A stretch of 35,635 bases of DNA from Acidimicrobiaceae bacterium. Lineage in GTDB: Bacteria; Actinomycetota; Acidimicrobiia; Acidimicrobiales; Acidimicrobiaceae. The stretch is taken from positions 1 through 35,635 of the forward strand of contig JABEUM010000178.1 in NCBI GenBank assembly GCA_013044475.1. The letters are read 5' to 3'. The notes below the pieces were generated by a model. It was not told the DNA's origin. It saw nothing but the letters and a program-made list of their open reading frames with translations, and did no database searches. The position numbers were made by a program, and so were the translations under genes. Below, piece after piece: positions 24,705-32,604 of this stretch. Each line of letters starts with the position of its first letter. Position 1 is the stretch's first letter.

Positions 24705-25907
24705 TTAGCTAGCCGCGGCGGTTAGGTACCCTTCTCGCTTGATTGAAGGTATCGCAAAAGCAATAGTTGGTATCAGCACCAAGATGATCATCCACCGCAA
24801 TCCGAAGAAATCGGCAAAGTAACCCAAGATGAAGGGCGAGATTATGTTGGCACTGCCTGCGGCGGCCGAGAGTAAGGAGTTCGCCCGATCTAGCTCACCT
24901 TCATCAACCGAGTTCCTGGCGAGGTTGAGGGATATCGGATATACGAGTCCATGTGGGATGCCGAGTAGTGCGAAGGACAGAAAGAGCTCCATTGGAGAGT
25001 TGCCTATAGCAAAGATAATTATGGCAATAACCGAGAGCGAGGACGAGAATATGACCAGCGCTCGCAGCTTCAATCGATGTGGGTATAGAAGTATGACTCC
25101 CCGGGATGCAAAGGATGCGCCAAAGAGCACGGTAAAGGCTAGCTGAGTTGAAGAAGCGGAGATATGGTAGATGAAGTGGGCGGCCAAAGCCCCGAAGGAG
25201 ATAGCGGCAACGAAGGGGAAGGAATATATCAGCTGGGTATAGATGGCTATCCTGAAGCCTCTGATACTCATTAGTTCCTTGACTGTCACCTTTCTTTTTG
25301 GGATCACCTCTTCGGGTGGATCTTCTATGACCCCCACGTCGGCTCTTTTGGTCAGCCAGAGGGCAAGGAGAACGAAGGGGACAAAACTCCCCATCGCTAC
25401 AACCAGGGACCCAGGCCACAACCGAAGGAGCACCGATTCCAGCAGTGGCCCTACAGCCAAGCTCGCAGACAGGGCGAAGGTATAAGCGGCTACCCCTCTG
25501 CTCGGCGAGACGCCTTCTAGGTGAGAGCCGATGGTGGCCAAGCTCGGATACATGAGGCCACCGGATATCCCGAGGGCGATATAGCCTAAAAAGAATCCCG
25601 CCGGATCTTTCGAGACCACCAGGAGAATTGAAAGTCCCGTCGCAATTAGAGCAAGTCGCGGGGCAGATTTCAGTCTCTTTTTTCTGACTGAGACCAAAAA
25701 GGCGGTCAGTACCGCCGATACTCCCGAGGATGCAATTGCTAGGCCTATGGATGAGGTCGATAGGTCGAGGACCTGCCTACCTAAAAGCGGGGCTGTAGTC
25801 TGGACACTGTTGTTGCTCGCCCTAAACAGGGCCGCTACAGCGAGATAGCCCACAAATCCGGTCAGCTCGGACCGTTGCATTTCAAAGAGTCTTCTAATAG
25901 CCTTCAT
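24705..25907 (-). CDS. MFS transporter
   Basis: This 400-residue protein has about twelve hydrophobic helices, with the central loop rich in charged residues (EDPPEEVIPKRKVTVKE). GISGGLMYPSLATIGSHLEG and LGIPHGLVYPISLNLARN in equivalent places of the two halves show the internal repeat of the major facilitator superfamily. Its substrate is unknown; the pattern is of a multidrug or sugar-efflux-like carrier. The start is ATG at 25907, with GCGAGG only 3 bases upstream, a rather short spacing. A strong palindrome lies about 50-70 bases upstream. It is on the same strand as addBA but separated by a hairpin and 166 bases. Confidence 0.85.
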   Translation of the reverse strand: MKAIRRLFEMQRSELTGFVGYLAVAALFRASNNSVQTTAPLLGRQVLDLSTSSIGLAIASSGVSAVLTAFLVSVRKKRLKSAPRLALIATGLSILLVVSKDPAGFFLGYIALGISGGLMYPSLATIGSHLEGVSPSRGVAAYTFALSASLAVGPLLESVLLRLWPGSLVVAMGSFVPFVLLALWLTKRADVGVIEDPPEEVIPKRKVTVKELMSIRGFRIAIYTQLIYSFPFVAAISFGALAAHFIYHISASSTQLAFTVLFGASFASRGVILLYPHRLKLRALVIFSSSLSVIAIIIFAIGNSPMELFLSFALLGIPHGLVYPISLNLARNSVDEGELDRANSLLSAAAGSANIISPFILGYFADFFGLRWMIILVLIPTIAFAIPSIKREGYLTAAAS

Positions 25908-25956
25908 GTACCTCGCCGGCGCGCCATAGCGGAGATTTAGAGGGCCTACCCGGCTG

Positions 25957-25979
25957 TGTTATGTTACGTAAGTCTAACA
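25957..25979. promoter_or_regulatory. Nested palindrome, candidate operator of the MFS gene
   Basis: The self-complementary core TTACGTAA (25964-25971) is flanked by TGTTA (25957-25961) and TAACA (25975-25979), an outer inverted repeat nearly centred on the core. It is 50-72 bases upstream of the MFS ATG, where an operator would be expected. No dedicated regulator gene is adjacent. Confidence 0.5.
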
Positions 25980-26093
25980 GCTACGCGGGTTTTTAAGTTG
26001 AAACTGCGACGATATCCCGAGACTATTCTGATTGGTCCGAGAAAAAGGATCGGCTGAACCCAAGTGTAGGCAGCATTCATCGAGTCGACTTTT

Positions 26094-26124
26094 GAGTCGG
26101 AGCCTGGGCTACTGGCTCCGACTC
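26094..26124. terminator. Perfect 11-bp hairpin downstream of the PPOX/FDOR gene
   Basis: GAGTCGGAGCC and GGCTCCGACTC pair over 11 bases with a 9-base loop, the strongest stem in the window. On the forward strand it is followed by TGGCTTTTG; on the reverse strand, the one that matters for its neighbours, there is no T-run. It is about 110 bases after the PPOX/FDOR stop. Terminator or structured RNA are both possible. Confidence 0.45.
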
Positions 26125-26233
26125 TGGCTTTTGAACCCGCACCGCTCCCACCGCCGGAGGCCACTTTGGCTTTTAGCGGGCACAGGCCAAGGCCCGACGG
26201 ACGTCAATGCGCCAGACGGACGCGATTCGATAG

Positions 26234-26626
26234 TTAACTTCCGAGTCTTTTGACCGGAACTACCCTGACTTTGATCCGCACTTCACCCTCGGTGCGGAAA
26301 GGATATGAATCCTGCCCAAGATACTTCTTCGCCATTGCATCGATATGCGCGTCAGCTCCAGTAGTGTCGAATTCTCCCTTACCGGTCACAGAGACCCATC
26401 GGTAAGGTTGCTTGGAATCGACAACGCATATCGAGACGTACTTGAACTGCTCGATATTGCGATGCTTTTTTCGGCCCACAGAAGTATTGATGATGACAGC
26501 TTCTCCGTCGGTGTCTACCCAAGTGGGCGTGGAGTGCAAAGTGCCGTCGGAATTAATGGTTGTAACTATCGCGATTTGAGCCTCTTTTAGCAGCTCAATA
26601 TCCGCATCGGTTAATTTTGTAGCCAT
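26234..26626 (-). CDS. PPOX-class, probably F420-dependent, FDOR-B-like protein
   Basis: This 130-residue protein has the split-barrel pattern of the pyridoxamine 5'-phosphate oxidase-like family: AIVTTINSDGTLHSTPTWVD at about 18-37, VIINTSVGRKKHRNIEQF at about 44-61, and VSICVVDSKQPYRWVSVTGKGEF. In actinobacteria small proteins of this type (FDOR-B) often bind F420 rather than FMN and reduce biliverdin or similar compounds. F420 use is inferred, strengthened by the divergent luciferase-like F420 enzyme gene. It is probably a cytoplasmic homodimer. The ATG at 26626 follows GGGAAG with good spacing. Confidence 0.85.
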   Translation of the reverse strand: MATKLTDADIELLKEAQIAIVTTINSDGTLHSTPTWVDTDGEAVIINTSVGRKKHRNIEQFKYVSICVVDSKQPYRWVSVTGKGEFDTTGADAHIDAMAKKYLGQDSYPFRTEGEVRIKVRVVPVKRLGS

Positions 26627-26797
26627 TTGCTTCCCTTCAGACCCTTTCTTTTCAGAATATCGAGTAATTCATCGCTCCGGATGTGGAATTGAGGATATTT
26701 CACCAATTCTCGGACCAGCTAGCTAATGGTGAGCGGGTCGACCAGACTGGGGCTCGAAGAAGTGTTAGATTCTGCAAGGTTGTTTTTTGTTATAGCT

Positions 26798-26803
26798 AGG
26801 AGG
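26798..26803 (+). promoter_or_regulatory. Ribosome binding site deciding the luciferase-like gene start
   Basis: AGGAGG stands 6 bases before the GTG at 26810. The frame is open back to an ATG at 26726, but the protein fold begins exactly at the GTG (VKLGLQLGYW), so the shorter form is taken. A possible -10 hexamer TATAGC lies just before the site and would make a very short leader. Confidence 0.75.
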
Positions 26804-26809
26804 AGAGAC

Positions 26810-27838
26810 GTGAAACTCGGCTTGCAGCTCGGATACTGGACGTCCGGGCCACCAGTAGGTGCTTTAGAGCTCATTTTAGCCGCCGAGGATCTTGGTTTTG
26901 ATTCAGCGTGGACTGCAGAGGCCTATGGTTCCGACGCTCTGACTCCATTGGCGTGGTGGGGATCGCAGACCACACGGATCAAATTGGGAACTGCGATCAT
27001 GCAGCTATCGGCGAGGACGCCGACCGCAGCCGCAATGGCTGCCTTGACGATGGACCACCTGAGCAACGGGCGATTCATTATGGGAATTGGTGCGTCGGGT
27101 CCCCAGGTCGTTGAGGGCTGGTACGGTCAGCCCTACCCGAAGCCGCTGCTCAGGACTCGAGAATATATAGAAGTAGTTCGTTCGACGCTAAGGCGGGAAG
27201 GTCCAGTAGTCCACAGCGGCGAGTTCTATAACCTCCCATTTCAGGGCGGGACTAATTCTGGTAAGCCACTTAAATCCACGGTTCATCCTCTGCGGGCGGA
27301 TCTTCCAATATTTATGGCCGCCGAGGGTCCGAAGAATGTCGCTTTAGCGGCAGAAGTTGCAGATGGCTGGTTTCCTTTTTGGTTCTCGCCAAGTTCGGAC
27401 GCCTTCTACCGCAAAGCTCTCGCCGAAGGGTTCTCCGCGCAGGCGGTCGCGAATAAGGCCGAGATATTTGAAGTGGCCTGTCCTACTATGGTCGCGATCG
27501 ATGACGACATCGAGGCGGCAGCTGACAAGATTCGACCGCTCATCGCACTCTACGTCGGGGGAATGGGGTCAAAGTCGGCAAATTTCCACGCCGATGTTTT
27601 TGTGCGGATGGGCTACGAGGAGGAGTGCCTCAGGATTCAAGAGGCCTTTTTGGCTGGAGATAAGGCAGGGGCAACTTCGCTAATCCCGCTGAGGATGGTC
27701 GAGGATGTTGCTCTCGTGGGCCCAAAAGAGAAGATCAAGGACGACCTTGAGCGGTGGGAGGAGACGGTAATTACGACTTTGGTTATCGGCGGAGACCTCA
27801 ATCTGATCCGCACCATCGCGGAGCTGGTCTTAGGCTAA
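26810..27838 (+). CDS. LLM-class F420-dependent oxidoreductase (Rv3520c-like)
   Basis: The 342-residue protein has the luciferase-like TIM-barrel pattern: KLGLQLGYW at the N-terminus, ILAAEDLGFDSAWTAEAYGS, KLGTAIMQLSARTPTAAAMA at about 65-85, and LSNGRFIMGIGASGPQVVEG at about 85-105. The last two are typical of the actinobacterial F420-binding LLM group related to Rv3520c of Mycobacterium tuberculosis. PIFMAAEGPKNVALAAEVADG carries the later barrel strand. Such enzymes transfer hydride from reduced F420 to an organic substrate, which is unknown here. It is divergent from the FDOR-like gene, 183 bases apart, and the two may be co-regulated. Confidence 0.9.
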   Translation: MKLGLQLGYWTSGPPVGALELILAAEDLGFDSAWTAEAYGSDALTPLAWWGSQTTRIKLGTAIMQLSARTPTAAAMAALTMDHLSNGRFIMGIGASGPQVVEGWYGQPYPKPLLRTREYIEVVRSTLRREGPVVHSGEFYNLPFQGGTNSGKPLKSTVHPLRADLPIFMAAEGPKNVALAAEVADGWFPFWFSPSSDAFYRKALAEGFSAQAVANKAEIFEVACPTMVAIDDDIEAAADKIRPLIALYVGGMGSKSANFHADVFVRMGYEEECLRIQEAFLAGDKAGATSLIPLRMVEDVALVGPKEKIKDDLERWEETVITTLVIGGDLNLIRTIAELVLG

Positions 27839-27859
27839 GCCGACGGGATCGAGGTCTGG

Positions 27860-28567
27860 CTATTTCCACCGGTAGAGGTGCTCTGGCCTTCCGGTAGCCC
27901 CGTATTTGAGGGTAATATCGACTTTGCCCAGCCGAGCAAGGTAAGAGAGGTAACGCTGTGTAGAGGTCCTTGAGAGGCCGCTCCGTTTCGATACCTCTTC
28001 CGCCGTAAGGTCTTCCTTCGTTTGGCGGAGGGTTTCGACCACTATTTCCGTGGTGTGTGCCGAATGGCCTTTTGGTCTCGTCTCCTCTGGGGTGGATCGG
28101 ATGGAGAGCCAGAGTTTGTCAATCATTGCCTGATCAACTTCTTCAACGGAGTCGACTTCCTGCCTAAAGATTCGATAGGAGTGGAGTCTTTCCGTGAGGC
28201 TAGCCGAGTCAAAGGGCTTCGTGATGAAGTGGACCGCACCAGCTTGCATGGCCGTACGAACACTTGCGGTGTCTTTTGCTGCGCTGACGACGATAACGTC
28301 TGGTCTTGGAGGCTCCATCTGATTCAGCCTCGATAGTACTTCCAGCCCGGTGATGTCGGGCAGGTAGAGGTCCAGGAGCACGAGGTCTGGATGGTTTTGA
28401 GCGATAAGGTTCAGCGCCTGCGCCCCTGAAAAGGCATGACCCTGTACCCTAAATCCGGCTACCCGTTCTACGAAAGTCGAGTGGATCTGATTGACGCGAT
28501 AATCGTCCTCGACTACCAGCACATTGATATCGCTCAAATTACCTTTTCCTTTGGCTGTGGCGACCAT
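27860..28567 (-). CDS. CitB/DcuR-type response regulator
   Basis: This 235-residue protein has an N-terminal receiver domain with the acidic pair in VVEDD (about 20-22), phospho-acceptor Asp66 in LVLLDLYLPD, and Lys117 in HFITKPFD. The C-terminal part has a helix-turn-helix, EEVSKRSGLSRTSTQRYLSY, as in the CitB/DpiA/DcuR group. It starts 9 bases after the histidine kinase gene on the same strand, so the two form a two-component operon. Phosphorylated regulators of this group usually activate transport or catabolic genes for small organic acids; here the likely target is the divergent ABC transporter operon. The start is ATG at 28567 with AAGG upstream. Confidence 0.9.
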   Translation of the reverse strand: MVATAKGKGNLSDINVLVVEDDYRVNQIHSTFVERVAGFRVQGHAFSGAQALNLIAQNHPDLVLLDLYLPDITGLEVLSRLNQMEPPRPDVIVVSAAKDTASVRTAMQAGAVHFITKPFDSASLTERLHSYRIFRQEVDSVEEVDQAMIDKLWLSIRSTPEETRPKGHSAHTTEIVVETLRQTKEDLTAEEVSKRSGLSRTSTQRYLSYLARLGKVDITLKYGATGRPEHLYRWK

Positions 28568-28576
28568 TGATTAACC

Positions 28577-30394
28577 TTACGGCCCGTAACTAGTGTCTTG
28601 ATCTATTTCGATGTCGGCAGATTCGTACTGCGCTCTTGGTCCACTCACCGGCGCCTTTTTGGTGGCCATCGCCCTCTTAGGCTTTGCCGGGCCTACTGAG
28701 AAAGGTATGACGATCCTGAAATATGCACCCGGAGTGTTTGAAACCTCGATGCTCCCCGATGACTTCGAGACAACTTGCTTTATCAGTGCGAGACCTAAGC
28801 CCCGCCTGGCTCCATGGCGAGACTGCTTAGTCGAAAATCCGTCGACGAATACGTCTTCGCGAAGTTCGGCGGGAATTCCGGTGCCCGAGTCCTCGACCTC
28901 TAGGAGAAGGTCCTGTCCGAGATTCGTAAGCTTGACCCGGACCCAACCTGGGTCACTACTGTTCCAACCGACCTGCAGAACTGGAGGCGCAGCAGCGTCG
29001 ATAGCGTTATCTATCAAGTTCCCGAGCACTGAGAGCACTTCCGCCGGGTTGACTAGTTTCGCGTCCAAGTGTGTCGTTTCGTCGACTACCAGCTTCACGG
29101 ACCTCTCCGCAGCAGCAGCACCTTTAGCGAATATCAGTGCCGTTACCATAGGATCCTTAACCTGATCGGCAAGTCTCGACGAGATTGTGTCCTGGGTCAG
29201 TGAGACGTCACGTGCGAATGCGACCGCCTCCTGCGCCTCTCCAATCTCTATGAGTCCGATAATGGTGTGAAGCTTGTTTGAGAACTCGTGCGATTGGGCT
29301 CTTAGTGTTTCTGTCATACCGACTAGCGAATCGAGCTCTTTCAGGAGTCCTTCCTGCTCCGTTTGGTCCCGGATAGTTATCACGTAGCCGAGACTACGAC
29401 CTTCTTGGTTCACCTCAATGTTGTTAATGATTAGAACCGAATCTCCGACCACGACCGGCAGATCGGATCCGGTAATTTGTTGAGTAAGGACTGCTTTGAG
29501 CCGAGACCCCCTCACCAAAACTGAAAGCGGACGGCCGGTGGAGTGTTTAGGGAGATTGAGCAGCCGTTGCGCTTCGTTGTTGAAGAACCTGATCCTGCCT
29601 TCGCTGTCGAGGCCGATGACTCCCTCGTAGATCCCTTCCAGCAGTGCCTGTTGCTCCTCAATAACTGAAGCAAGCTGAGTAGGGGACATCCCGAGTGTGG
29701 CTTCTCTCAGTTGTCTGCCAGCAATGGACATGCCAAGGGCAGTTAGCGCAAGTGTCGCCAGAATTGCCAGCCAAAGCTTCCAGCCGGATCCCGCGAGAAT
29801 CTGGTAGAGGCTTTCGCTCGAGGTGGAGACTACGAGGTCATAGCCCGGTAGCTTGCCCAAGGACTCGAGCTTCCCAATGAATGCGATGTTGCTCTGTGAG
29901 CTAGATCCTTTACAGATGGACGAGACGTTGGGGTCTGTAACAAGCTGGTCGACTGAAGCGCCGGACTGGTAGCCAAATGTGTATTTTGCGCTCTGAAGTG
30001 CAGTATTTTCGGTGCCGTCTACAGATATTGAGCCGGTTGTTGGCAGTGAGATCCTAGATACCTCGAAGCCTGGAAGATAACTGAGGTTCAGGTGAAGACC
30101 ATGACACAATTTGTCTAGCGAGTCGACGGTATTAGTTCCAAGCTGTGGAGGCTTGGTCCGGTTGGTTTTTGGGTCGGTTCCTATCGGACCGATCTCCGGG
30201 CTAGCGAGGACGTAGGTGGTATAGAGCTGACGCTTGGTCTTATTGGACAAGTGAGACGATGCAACCGACGCGACCATCACTATCGAAATACTCACAGCGA
30301 TGACCGCCAAGGCGGCAATGGTAATTCCCAGCCGCAGCCGTAGGTTTCTCGAGTCTTTTTTTATCTCGTTCCGGCCGTTCACCTGCTCCCCCAT
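28577..30394 (-). CDS. CitA/DcuS-type sensor histidine kinase
   Basis: The 605-residue protein has a first membrane helix (about 22-45), an extracytoplasmic domain (about 46-205), a second helix (about 206-226), a PAS domain (about 245-345), and a kinase core. The phospho-acceptor is His369 in SHEFSNKLH, characteristic of the CitA/DcuS class, followed by NLIDNAIDAA (N box), DSGTGIP (G1) and GLGLALIKQVV (G2). The external domain is longer than in CitA or DcuS and I see no recognised citrate or dicarboxylate site; Cys97 and Cys161 could form a disulfide. A tail rich in Lys/Pro/Ala ends the protein. It is divergent from the HAAT transporter genes, so it may sense that transporter's substrate. 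The ATG at 30394 lacks a clear Shine-Dalgarno; a GTG four codons on has GGGGGAG before it. Confidence 0.9.
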   Translation of the reverse strand: MGEQVNGRNEIKKDSRNLRLRLGITIAALAVIAVSISIVMVASVASSHLSNKTKRQLYTTYVLASPEIGPIGTDPKTNRTKPPQLGTNTVDSLDKLCHGLHLNLSYLPGFEVSRISLPTTGSISVDGTENTALQSAKYTFGYQSGASVDQLVTDPNVSSICKGSSSQSNIAFIGKLESLGKLPGYDLVVSTSSESLYQILAGSGWKLWLAILATLALTALGMSIAGRQLREATLGMSPTQLASVIEEQQALLEGIYEGVIGLDSEGRIRFFNNEAQRLLNLPKHSTGRPLSVLVRGSRLKAVLTQQITGSDLPVVVGDSVLIINNIEVNQEGRSLGYVITIRDQTEQEGLLKELDSLVGMTETLRAQSHEFSNKLHTIIGLIEIGEAQEAVAFARDVSLTQDTISSRLADQVKDPMVTALIFAKGAAAAERSVKLVVDETTHLDAKLVNPAEVLSVLGNLIDNAIDAAAPPVLQVGWNSSDPGWVRVKLTNLGQDLLLEVEDSGTGIPAELREDVFVDGFSTKQSRHGARRGLGLALIKQVVSKSSGSIEVSNTPGAYFRIVIPFSVGPAKPKRAMATKKAPVSGPRAQYESADIEIDQDTSYGP

Positions 30395-30453
30395 CTCAAA
30401 AGGTTAGCAAGTTCCCGACCTTTAGCGAGTTTTTCCCGTTCCATAGACGAGCT

Positions 30454-30470
30454 GGGATTAATGGGATTAA
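30454..30470 (+). repeat. Tandem GGGATTAA, candidate response-regulator site
   Basis: GGGATTAA occurs at 30454-30461 and 30463-30470, a period of 9 bases, in the 254-base gap between the two-component operon and the transporter operon. Direct repeats phased at about one turn are usual for response-regulator dimers. A GTAATTAC palindrome (30535-30542) lies between it and the transporter start. Binding by the adjacent regulator is inferred. Confidence 0.4.
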
Positions 30471-30519
30471 GTGAATGAATGGGAAAAACTTAGTGAAATT
30501 GGTCACAAGCTCCCTACCT

Positions 30520-30548
30520 TTTATTGATCTAGTAGTAATTACTTATGC
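30520..30548 (+). promoter_or_regulatory. Possible promoter of the HAAT operon
   Basis: TTATTG, 17 bases, then TATGCA in an AT-rich stretch, about 100 bases before the permease ATG, is a plausible but weak vegetative promoter. A poor promoter would fit activation by the response regulator from the upstream repeats. Confidence 0.3.
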
Positions 30549-30648
30549 AATTTTTGTTAGACAGTCAATTTGTGGCGGGGGACTTGGAAGTGAAGCCAAA
30601 TCACCTTGTACAGCTGGCGCTAGTCGAAGGACTTGGAGACTTGGGGGC

Positions 30649-31524
30649 ATGAATCTATTTTTTCTGACGTTGGGATTCGGGCTGGTGACGGCTTCGGTCC
30701 TTTCGCTTTTATCCGTGGGATTAAGTCTGCAGTTTGGAGTTACTAACTTCGTTAACTTCGCTTACGGCTCTTATCTTTCCGCCGGAATGTTGTTTACTTG
30801 GACGTTTTCGGCCAAGTTGCACTTTCCGTTCGTGCTGGCCACTGTGTGTGGGGTCATCATGACGGCTATCTTGGCGTTGGTAGTCAACGAAGTCGTCTTC
30901 GAACCCTTCGCAAAGAGGCGTAAGAGTATCTTCTATATGCTCATTGTCACCTTTGGCCTGTCGCTGCTGCTCGACTCGATTCTTCAGATCTTCTACGGAG
31001 TGGGTTTCGACAAGTTTCCGATCAAGCAGAGCGCGGCGATCAAGGTCGGTCCGTTCGACTTTACGAGTGACCAGCTTCTGATCATTTTGGTCGCGGTGGC
31101 ATCGATGGTGGTGATCCACCTCTTGTTGACCAGAACCTCGCTAGGCAAGAAGATGCGGGCTATGTCAGACAATCCTGACCTGGCGAAGATTTCCGGGATA
31201 GACACCAAGTCGGTCACTAGAGCGACGTGGGCTATTTCGGGGGCTCTGGCTGGCCTTGGAGGAGTAGTGCTAGCTATAAATACCGTCTATTTCGAGACGA
31301 CAACCGGCGATAGCCTGCTCTTTGTAATATTTGCCGCAGTCATCCTCGGCGGAATTGGACAGACCTATGGTGCGATGCTCGGTGCTTTGGTAATCGGAGT
31401 AGTCACCGAGGTGTCAGCGGTTTGGGTTTCCTCGGCGTACAAGACCGACGTGGCCTTCTTGATACTTGTGATCATGCTCCTAGTTAGGCCCCAGGGGATC
31501 ATAGCTTCCCAGGGTAGAGCGTAG
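30649..31524 (+). CDS. livH: HAAT-family ABC transporter permease (LivH-type)
   Basis: This 291-residue membrane protein has about eight hydrophobic helices. SVGLSLQFGVTNFVNFAYGS at about 24-43 is the LivH-type signature near the N-terminus, and NPDLAKISGIDTKSVTRATW followed by SGALAGLGGVVLA is the cytoplasmic coupling region. It is one half of the membrane channel that imports branched-chain amino acids, or related solutes such as amides or urea; the substrate is set by the binding protein. The ATG at 30649 gives the usual family length, while the frame is open from 30475 with an unrelated AT-rich extension. It is the first gene of the operon, and the next permease starts 57 bases downstream. 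Confidence 0.92.
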   Translation: MNLFFLTLGFGLVTASVLSLLSVGLSLQFGVTNFVNFAYGSYLSAGMLFTWTFSAKLHFPFVLATVCGVIMTAILALVVNEVVFEPFAKRRKSIFYMLIVTFGLSLLLDSILQIFYGVGFDKFPIKQSAAIKVGPFDFTSDQLLIILVAVASMVVIHLLLTRTSLGKKMRAMSDNPDLAKISGIDTKSVTRATWAISGALAGLGGVVLAINTVYFETTTGDSLLFVIFAAVILGGIGQTYGAMLGALVIGVVTEVSAVWVSSAYKTDVAFLILVIMLLVRPQGIIASQGRA

Positions 31525-31581
31525 GGAGGCTGTTATGACTGGCAGATACGAGACTTTTGAATACTTTGGGGGAAGTGAGAA

Positions 31582-32604
31582 TTGGATATAATACTCGGTT
31601 ACGTGACGACCATACTGGTCTTCTTCTTTACCTACAACATCTTTACCCTGGGCCTTAATATACAGTTTGGCTACACGGGTATCTTGAACTTCACGGTAAT
31701 CACCTTCATGGCAATCGGTGGTTATGTCGCAGGAGTGTTAGCGATGCCGAAGGCTGCGGCTGGAAGCGGAATCTACTACATACTCGGGCTCAATCTTCCT
31801 TGGCCGATTGCGGCACTTGGGGGAGTCTTGGCTGCAGGTCTACTCGGCTATCTGATTGGCCAGATAGCCCTCAAGAGGTTGAGGAGCGACTACCTGGCCA
31901 TCGTGACGTTGGCGACTGGGACGTTACTCTACGGTCTGATCGGCAACGGGACATCAATTTTTGATGGATGGCAGGGTCTGTTCAACGTTCCTCAGCCTTT
32001 CGCTGGCTTTAGGACCTGGACGCCACTTGGCTATTCGATCTTCTTCACCATTATCACTGCGATACTCTTCGTCTTACTCTGGCTTTTTGCTAATCGGATC
32101 TACAAGTCCCCGCTAGGTCGTGTCATGCGAGCCGTCCGTGACGACCAGGATGTCGTCGAAGCATTCGGCAAAAACACCTTCAAGGTGAGGATGACTGCGA
32201 TGGTTATCGGGTCGATGTACGTTGGTGTCGGCGGAGTCCTGACTATCGCTTACATCACGGCTCTTTCCCCGGCTGGATGGACTACTGGTGAAACCTTTGT
32301 AGTCTGGGCTGCACTTCTTGTCGGTGGACGAGGTAATAACTTTGGGGCGATAGTAGGGTCCTTCTTGGTAGCGGTCGTGTTCAACGAGGCGACTAGGTAC
32401 CTTCCCCAAATACCGGCACATCCCAACCTGATTCCAGATATCCGTTATGTCCTGATCGGGCTCGCAGTAATCCTATCGGTTTATTTCAGGCCACAAGGAA
32501 TGTTCCCGGAGAAGAAGAACACCTTCTTGGAGGTGCCGCTTGGCGATAGTTCAAAGGCAATAGAGGAGCACCTCGGCGGCCTGTCCAAGGTTGGAGAGCA
32601 ATAA
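31582..32604 (+). CDS. livM: HAAT-family ABC transporter permease (LivM-type)
   Basis: This 340-residue membrane protein is the second permease. IFTLGLNIQFGYTGILNFTV at about 21-40 is the LivM-type signature. KRLRSDYLAIVTLATG and later GRVMRAVRDDQDVVEAFGKN form the cytoplasmic coupling loops, and AALLVGGRGNNFGAIVGSFL follows. The C-terminal tail is short and charged. The start is TTG at 31582 behind GGGGGAAGTGAG; no ATG lies nearby in frame. Its TAA stop overlaps the ATG of the next gene by one base, so translation of the ATPase is probably coupled. Confidence 0.92.
   Translation: MDIILGYVTTILVFFFTYNIFTLGLNIQFGYTGILNFTVITFMAIGGYVAGVLAMPKAAAGSGIYYILGLNLPWPIAALGGVLAAGLLGYLIGQIALKRLRSDYLAIVTLATGTLLYGLIGNGTSIFDGWQGLFNVPQPFAGFRTWTPLGYSIFFTIITAILFVLLWLFANRIYKSPLGRVMRAVRDDQDVVEAFGKNTFKVRMTAMVIGSMYVGVGGVLTIAYITALSPAGWTTGETFVVWAALLVGGRGNNFGAIVGSFLVAVVFNEATRYLPQIPAHPNLIPDIRYVLIGLAVILSVYFRPQGMFPEKKNTFLEVPLGDSSKAIEEHLGGLSKVGEQ

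Larger units (their letters stand above)
25908..26233. other. 326-base gap with operator-like palindrome and strong hairpin
   Basis: No gene is supported. The gap lies upstream of the MFS gene and downstream of the PPOX/FDOR gene, both on the reverse strand. It holds the palindrome at 25957-25979 and the 11-bp hairpin at 26094-26124, listed separately. Short frames on both strands read as low-complexity Arg/Ser/Gly-rich peptides and are ignored. Confidence 0.4.

Noticed and set aside
26090-26170. tRNA or other known structured RNA around the strong hairpin
   Set aside because: A GGTTCAA-like segment is present on the reverse strand, but no cloverleaf can be folded around it.
26032-26253. 73-residue forward gene in the gap upstream of the third MFS gene
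   Set aside because: Low-complexity Arg/Ser/Leu peptide that runs through the 11-bp hairpin; no start signal.
30475-30648. 58-residue N-terminal extension of the LivH-type permease
   Set aside because: The hydrophobic look comes from AT-rich promoter sequence; the family N-terminus begins at the ATG at 30649.
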